Assembly (NCBI GenBank): GCA_938009235.1
Contig: CALLIK010000004.1
Location: 301,725-365,724 of the forward strand
DNA length: 64,000 nucleotides
Source of the DNA: an uncultured Caulobacterales bacterium
GTDB lineage: Bacteria; Pseudomonadota; Alphaproteobacteria; Caulobacterales; Maricaulaceae
Reading direction: 5' to 3'
Both the position numbers and the translations under genes were made by a program. The notes beneath the pieces were generated by a model, which worked only from the letters and a program-made list of their open reading frames with translations, ran no database searches and was not told the origin of the DNA. This document shows positions 60,408 through 64,000 of the stretch, one piece after another. Every line of letters starts with the position of its first letter. Within the stretch, counting starts at the first letter, position 1.

Positions 60408-61552
60408 GGGAAGGTCACCACAGTCCGTATGCTCTCGCCCTTGTGCATGAGATCAAAAGCTTCGTTAATGTCGTCTAGCGCCAATTTGTGCGTGATCATC
60501 GAGTCGATTTCGATCTTTTTATCCATGTACCAATCCACAAATTTTGGCACGTCTGTGCGGCCCTTTACGCCGCCAAAGGCTGTGCCTTTCCAGACGCGCC
60601 CTGTCACGAGTTGGAACGGACGGGTTGAAATTTCTGCACCTGCGGGGGCTACGCCGATAATGACAGAGACGCCCCAACCACGGTGTGAACATTCGAGTGC
60701 GTCGCGCATGACTTGGACATTGCCCGTTGCGTCGAATGAGTAATCAACGCCGCCAAAGTGATCGGCTTCGGTTTTTGTAATTTCTATGATCGCGTCGACA
60801 ACCGTTTGCCCGTCTTTGAGAGCCTTCGGGTTGATGAAATGCGTCATGCCAAATTTTTCGGCCATTTCCTTTTTGGAGTCATTCAGGTCAACGCCAATTA
60901 TGACATCTGCGCCCGCCATGCGCAGGCCTTGGATAACGTTGAGGCCAATGCCGCCGAGGCCGAAGACAGCTGCCGTAGAACCGATTTCGACGCCTGCTGT
61001 ATTGATAACCGCGCCAATGCCCGTCGTGACACCGCAGCCGATGTAGCAAATGCTCTCGAACGGCGCGTCTTTACGAACTTTGGCGAGTGCGATTTCTGGC
61101 ATGACCGTGTGGTTGGCGAAGGTTGAGCAGCCCATATAGTGAAAGATAGGTGTACCATCCAACATCGAAAATCGTGTCGTGCCGTCGGGCATCAAGCCTT
61201 TACCTTGCGTGCCGCGAATGGCGGTGCAGAGGTTCGTTTTACCTGACAGGCACGCGTAACACTCGCGGCATTCTGGCGTGTAGAGTGGTATAACGTGATC
61301 GCCCGCTTTTAGGGTCGTGACGCCCTCGCCGACTTGTAACACAATACCTGCGCCTTCATGGCCCAGGATGGACGGGAACACACCTTCGGAGTCAGCGCCA
61401 GAGCGCGTATATTCATCCGTGTGGCAGACGCCTGTCGCTTTGATCTCAATCAGAACCTCGCCCGCTTTTGGGAGTTCCAAATTGACATCCATGACCTCAA
61501 GCGGTTTGCCCGCTTCGAGGGCGACGGCGGCTCTGGTTCGCATCGTTTTCAT
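60404..61552 (-). CDS. frmA: S-(hydroxymethyl)glutathione dehydrogenase / class III alcohol dehydrogenase
   Basis: [66 protein letters not shown]. Confidence 0.96.
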   Translation of the reverse strand: MKTMRTRAAVALEAGKPLEVMDVNLELPKAGEVLIEIKATGVCHTDEYTRSGADSEGVFPSILGHEGAGIVLQVGEGVTTLKAGDHVIPLYTPECRECYACLSGKTNLCTAIRGTQGKGLMPDGTTRFSMLDGTPIFHYMGCSTFANHTVMPEIALAKVRKDAPFESICYIGCGVTTGIGAVINTAGVEIGSTAAVFGLGGIGLNVIQGLRMAGADVIIGVDLNDSKKEMAEKFGMTHFINPKALKDGQTVVDAIIEITKTEADHFGGVDYSFDATGNVQVMRDALECSHRGWGVSVIIGVAPAGAEISTRPFQLVTGRVWKGTAFGGVKGRTDVPKFVDWYMDKKIEIDSMITHKLALDDINEAFDLMHKGESIRTVVTFP

Positions 61553-61584
61553 AATAGTCTCTATTCTAGTTTAGACAGTCAATC

Positions 61585-62556
61585 TTATGCGCCGTTTAGA
61601 GCGCGGTCCCAGATGTTTGGGTCGACATTACCGCCAGACAAAACAACAGCAACAGTTTCAACATCGTCAGGCAAGTTACCGGCCAATGTAGCCGCCATAG
61701 CCGCCGCGCCGCCTGGTTCTAATATGACGCCCAAATGTTCATGCGCTAACCGCATTGCGTTCAAGCATTCCTCATCGGTAACGGTGTAAACATCGCTCAA
61801 GGATTGGCTATTGATCGCCCATGTCAGCTCGCCCGGCATTTTGGCTTGTATGGCATCGCAAAGACTTGGCGGTGTGGATTTAAGCTTCAGGCGGGTCCCT
61901 GCCCGCAAGCTTTGTTGGTGGTCGTTATAGTTCGTTGGTTCCGCGCCATATATACGCGTGTTGGGAGACAACTCAGCAAGCGCCAGTGAAATTCCCGCGC
62001 ACATTCCGCCGCCGCCAAGGCAGGTAATCATGGCATCAAAGTTTGGCTCGGCCTCGGCTAGCTCTGCGCCAATCGTGCCTTGGCCGCCGATGATGAAGGG
62101 GTCATCGTAACTTGGGACGAGGACACGTCCGTCACGTTCCGCAATTTGAGCGGCAATCTCTTCGCGGCTTTCGGTCTGGCGATCATAACTGACGATTGTG
62201 CCGCCATCCGCTAGTACGCCATCAACTTTCACCTGCGGCGCGTCAGTTGGCATGACAATGACAGCATCAATGCCTAGCTCTTTGGCCGCGCAAGACACGC
62301 CCTGAGCGTGATTCCCAGACGAAAAGGCCACAACTCCCCTTGCTCGCTCATTGGCATCCATCACGGATAAGCGGTTAAAAGCGCCGCGATATTTGAATGC
62401 ATTTTTCTTCTGTTGGCATTCAGCTTTGAACCACAACTGCTTTCCAACCAATTTATCGAGCGCATCAGAGCGTAAGAGCGGTGTTTTGACGGCATGACCT
62501 TCTAAACGGACCACTGCGTCGGCAACGTCTTGATATGTTGGTACCTGCATCATCAT
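61585..62556 (-). CDS. Threonine/serine dehydratase family PLP enzyme
   Basis: KAECQQKKNAFKYRGAFNRL; FSSGNHAQGVSCAAKELG; TCLGGGGMCAGISLA; EPGGAAAMAA. Confidence 0.9.
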   Translation of the reverse strand: MMMQVPTYQDVADAVVRLEGHAVKTPLLRSDALDKLVGKQLWFKAECQQKKNAFKYRGAFNRLSVMDANERARGVVAFSSGNHAQGVSCAAKELGIDAVIVMPTDAPQVKVDGVLADGGTIVSYDRQTESREEIAAQIAERDGRVLVPSYDDPFIIGGQGTIGAELAEAEPNFDAMITCLGGGGMCAGISLALAELSPNTRIYGAEPTNYNDHQQSLRAGTRLKLKSTPPSLCDAIQAKMPGELTWAINSQSLSDVYTVTDEECLNAMRLAHEHLGVILEPGGAAAMAATLAGNLPDDVETVAVVLSGGNVDPNIWDRALNGA

Positions 62557-62637
62557 GGCTCCTTGTATTGACCCCTTCGGGGAATAGTGAAAATACTAAC
62601 TACAACAAGACTAAAAACCAACTTCGGGGAGACGCCA

Positions 62638-64000
62638 ATGCTAGGCCTCATGATGAAACACGAGCTTATGATCAGTGATTTGATCGAGCACGCAGCCACG
62701 GTTCACAAAGACCGCGAAATCTACACGCTCACGACAGAGATGACTGAGCATCGTTACACATGGTCTGAATGCGCGGTTCGTACGCGTAAACTGGCCAATG
62801 CCTTACTCGCAGCGGGTGTCAAAAAAGGTGATCGTGTCGCGACAATCGCGTGGAACAATTACCGCCATATCGAAATTTACTACGCTGTCAGTTCTATCGG
62901 AGCCGTTGTTCATACGATCAACCCACGCCTGAAGCCTGAGCAAATCGCATGGATGGTCAATCACGCCGAAGATAAATTCGTCATGTTTGACACAACGTTC
63001 GGCCCGATTATCGAAGGTGTTGGCGCGATGTGCCCAACCGTTGAAAAATGGATCTGCCTAACGGACGAAGCTGGAAAGCCAGACTATAAAACAGACGTCC
63101 AAGATTATGAGAGCTTCATTGCGGATCATTCTGATCAAATCACTTGGGAACGCTTTGACGAAAACACAGCCTGTACGCTGTGCTATACATCCGGAACAAC
63201 GGGCGACCCCAAGGGCGTTCTTTATTCTCATCGCTCAACCATTCTTCACGCTATGGCGGGCAGTTTTCAAGACGTTATCGGCGGCGGATCTAACGATACA
63301 ATCCTAGCTGTTGTTCCAATGTTCCATGTCTCCGCTTGGGGCCTCGTGTATTCAGCCGCAATGGTTGGCGCGAAACTCGTGATGCCAGGACCTGGATTAG
63401 ACGGGCCGAACCTCACAAAAATGATCAACCAAGAAAAAGTCACCCTCATGGCGGGTGTTCCAACGGTATGGCTTGGGATTTACAATCACGTCAAAGCGAC
63501 GAACCAAAGCCTGCCAACAGTCAAGAAGGCTCTCGTCGGCGGCTCTGCGCTACCTGAAAGCCTATTGCGGGCCTATGAGTTAGATCTTGGTATTCCGATG
63601 CAGCAGGGCTGGGGCATGACGGAAACCTCCCCGCTAGGCTCTACATATGCGCCTTATCCCGGTGATGATTTGTCCGATTATGATGCAACTGTAAAAGACA
63701 AGCTTTATGCAGGTCGCCGTATCTTTGGCGTCGACATGCGTATCGTCGATGATGAAGGCGTAATCCTTCCGCAAGACGGCGAAGCAACAGGTCATTTACA
63801 TGTGCGTGGCCCTTGGGTCGCCTCGGGTTACTTCAAAGGCGTTGGGTCTGACAGTTTCACAGATGACGGTTGGTTCGCAACTGGCGATGTCGCGGCCATT
63901 CATCCACGCGGATATATGGAAATCACTGACCGCTCGAAAGACGTAATCAAATCTGGTGGAGAATGGGTCAGCTCAATCGAAGTTGAAAACGCGGCTTGTG
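62638..64000 (+). CDS. AMP-binding fatty acid-CoA ligase (truncated by window end)
   Basis: [29 protein letters not shown]...; [60 protein letters not shown]; absent from track because no stop in window. Confidence 0.93.
   Translation, partial: MLGLMMKHELMISDLIEHAATVHKDREIYTLTTEMTEHRYTWSECAVRTRKLANALLAAGVKKGDRVATIAWNNYRHIEIYYAVSSIGAVVHTINPRLKPEQIAWMVNHAEDKFVMFDTTFGPIIEGVGAMCPTVEKWICLTDEAGKPDYKTDVQDYESFIADHSDQITWERFDENTACTLCYTSGTTGDPKGVLYSHRSTILHAMAGSFQDVIGGGSNDTILAVVPMFHVSAWGLVYSAAMVGAKLVMPGPGLDGPNLTKMINQEKVTLMAGVPTVWLGIYNHVKATNQSLPTVKKALVGGSALPESLLRAYELDLGIPMQQGWGMTETSPLGSTYAPYPGDDLSDYDATVKDKLYAGRRIFGVDMRIVDDEGVILPQDGEATGHLHVRGPWVASGYFKGVGSDSFTDDGWFATGDVAAIHPRGYMEITDRSKDVIKSGGEWVSSIEVENAAC

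Noticed and set aside
62572-62582. CCCCTTCGGGG hairpin between the PLP dehydratase and acyl-CoA ligase
   Set aside because: Very short and isolated in a divergent promoter region; no T-tract or second motif to support a function.
1-64000. CRISPR array, prophage, integrase or transposase
   Set aside because: No regularly spaced direct repeats and no phage, Cas, integrase or transposase motifs in the translated ORFs.

Overview
64 kb of chromosome, most likely from a marine alphaproteobacterium of Hyphomonadaceae/Caulobacterales type (inferred from gene content and order). It is densely coding, with no rRNA, CRISPR array or recognisable transposase. Left to right: two tandem PL7 alginate lyases and a sulfotransferase; the murA-DUF2948-UPF0262-LMW phosphatase-infA-maf-rng-yacG block; a valine-catabolism operon (mmsA...mmsB); a tyrosine/homogentisate operon behind a divergent MarR gene; tRNA-Phe; feoAB; recG, sdhE, mfd; a PopA-like degenerate GGDEF protein; an M2 peptidase; hemH; thrC; a sulfate-assimilation operon (cysG-DUF2849-cysI-DUF934::cysH) behind a divergent XRE-cupin regulator; a fully overlapping histidine operon headed by a TrpR-like gene and containing a fused hisC::hisB; tRNA-Ser; rlpA, dacC, tmk, holB, tatD; kdsB/kdsD; fghA/frmA; a PLP dehydratase; and an acyl-CoA ligase cut by the window end. 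The most unusual signal is a roughly 310-340 bp element present twice in intergenic space, in inverted orientation about 43 kb apart (16353-16691 minus, 59143-59453 plus). It has long identical blocks and stem-loops whose stems differ in sequence but keep pairing and a constant TCTCAC loop. This looks like an undescribed structured (RNA or hairpin-DNA) repeat family.
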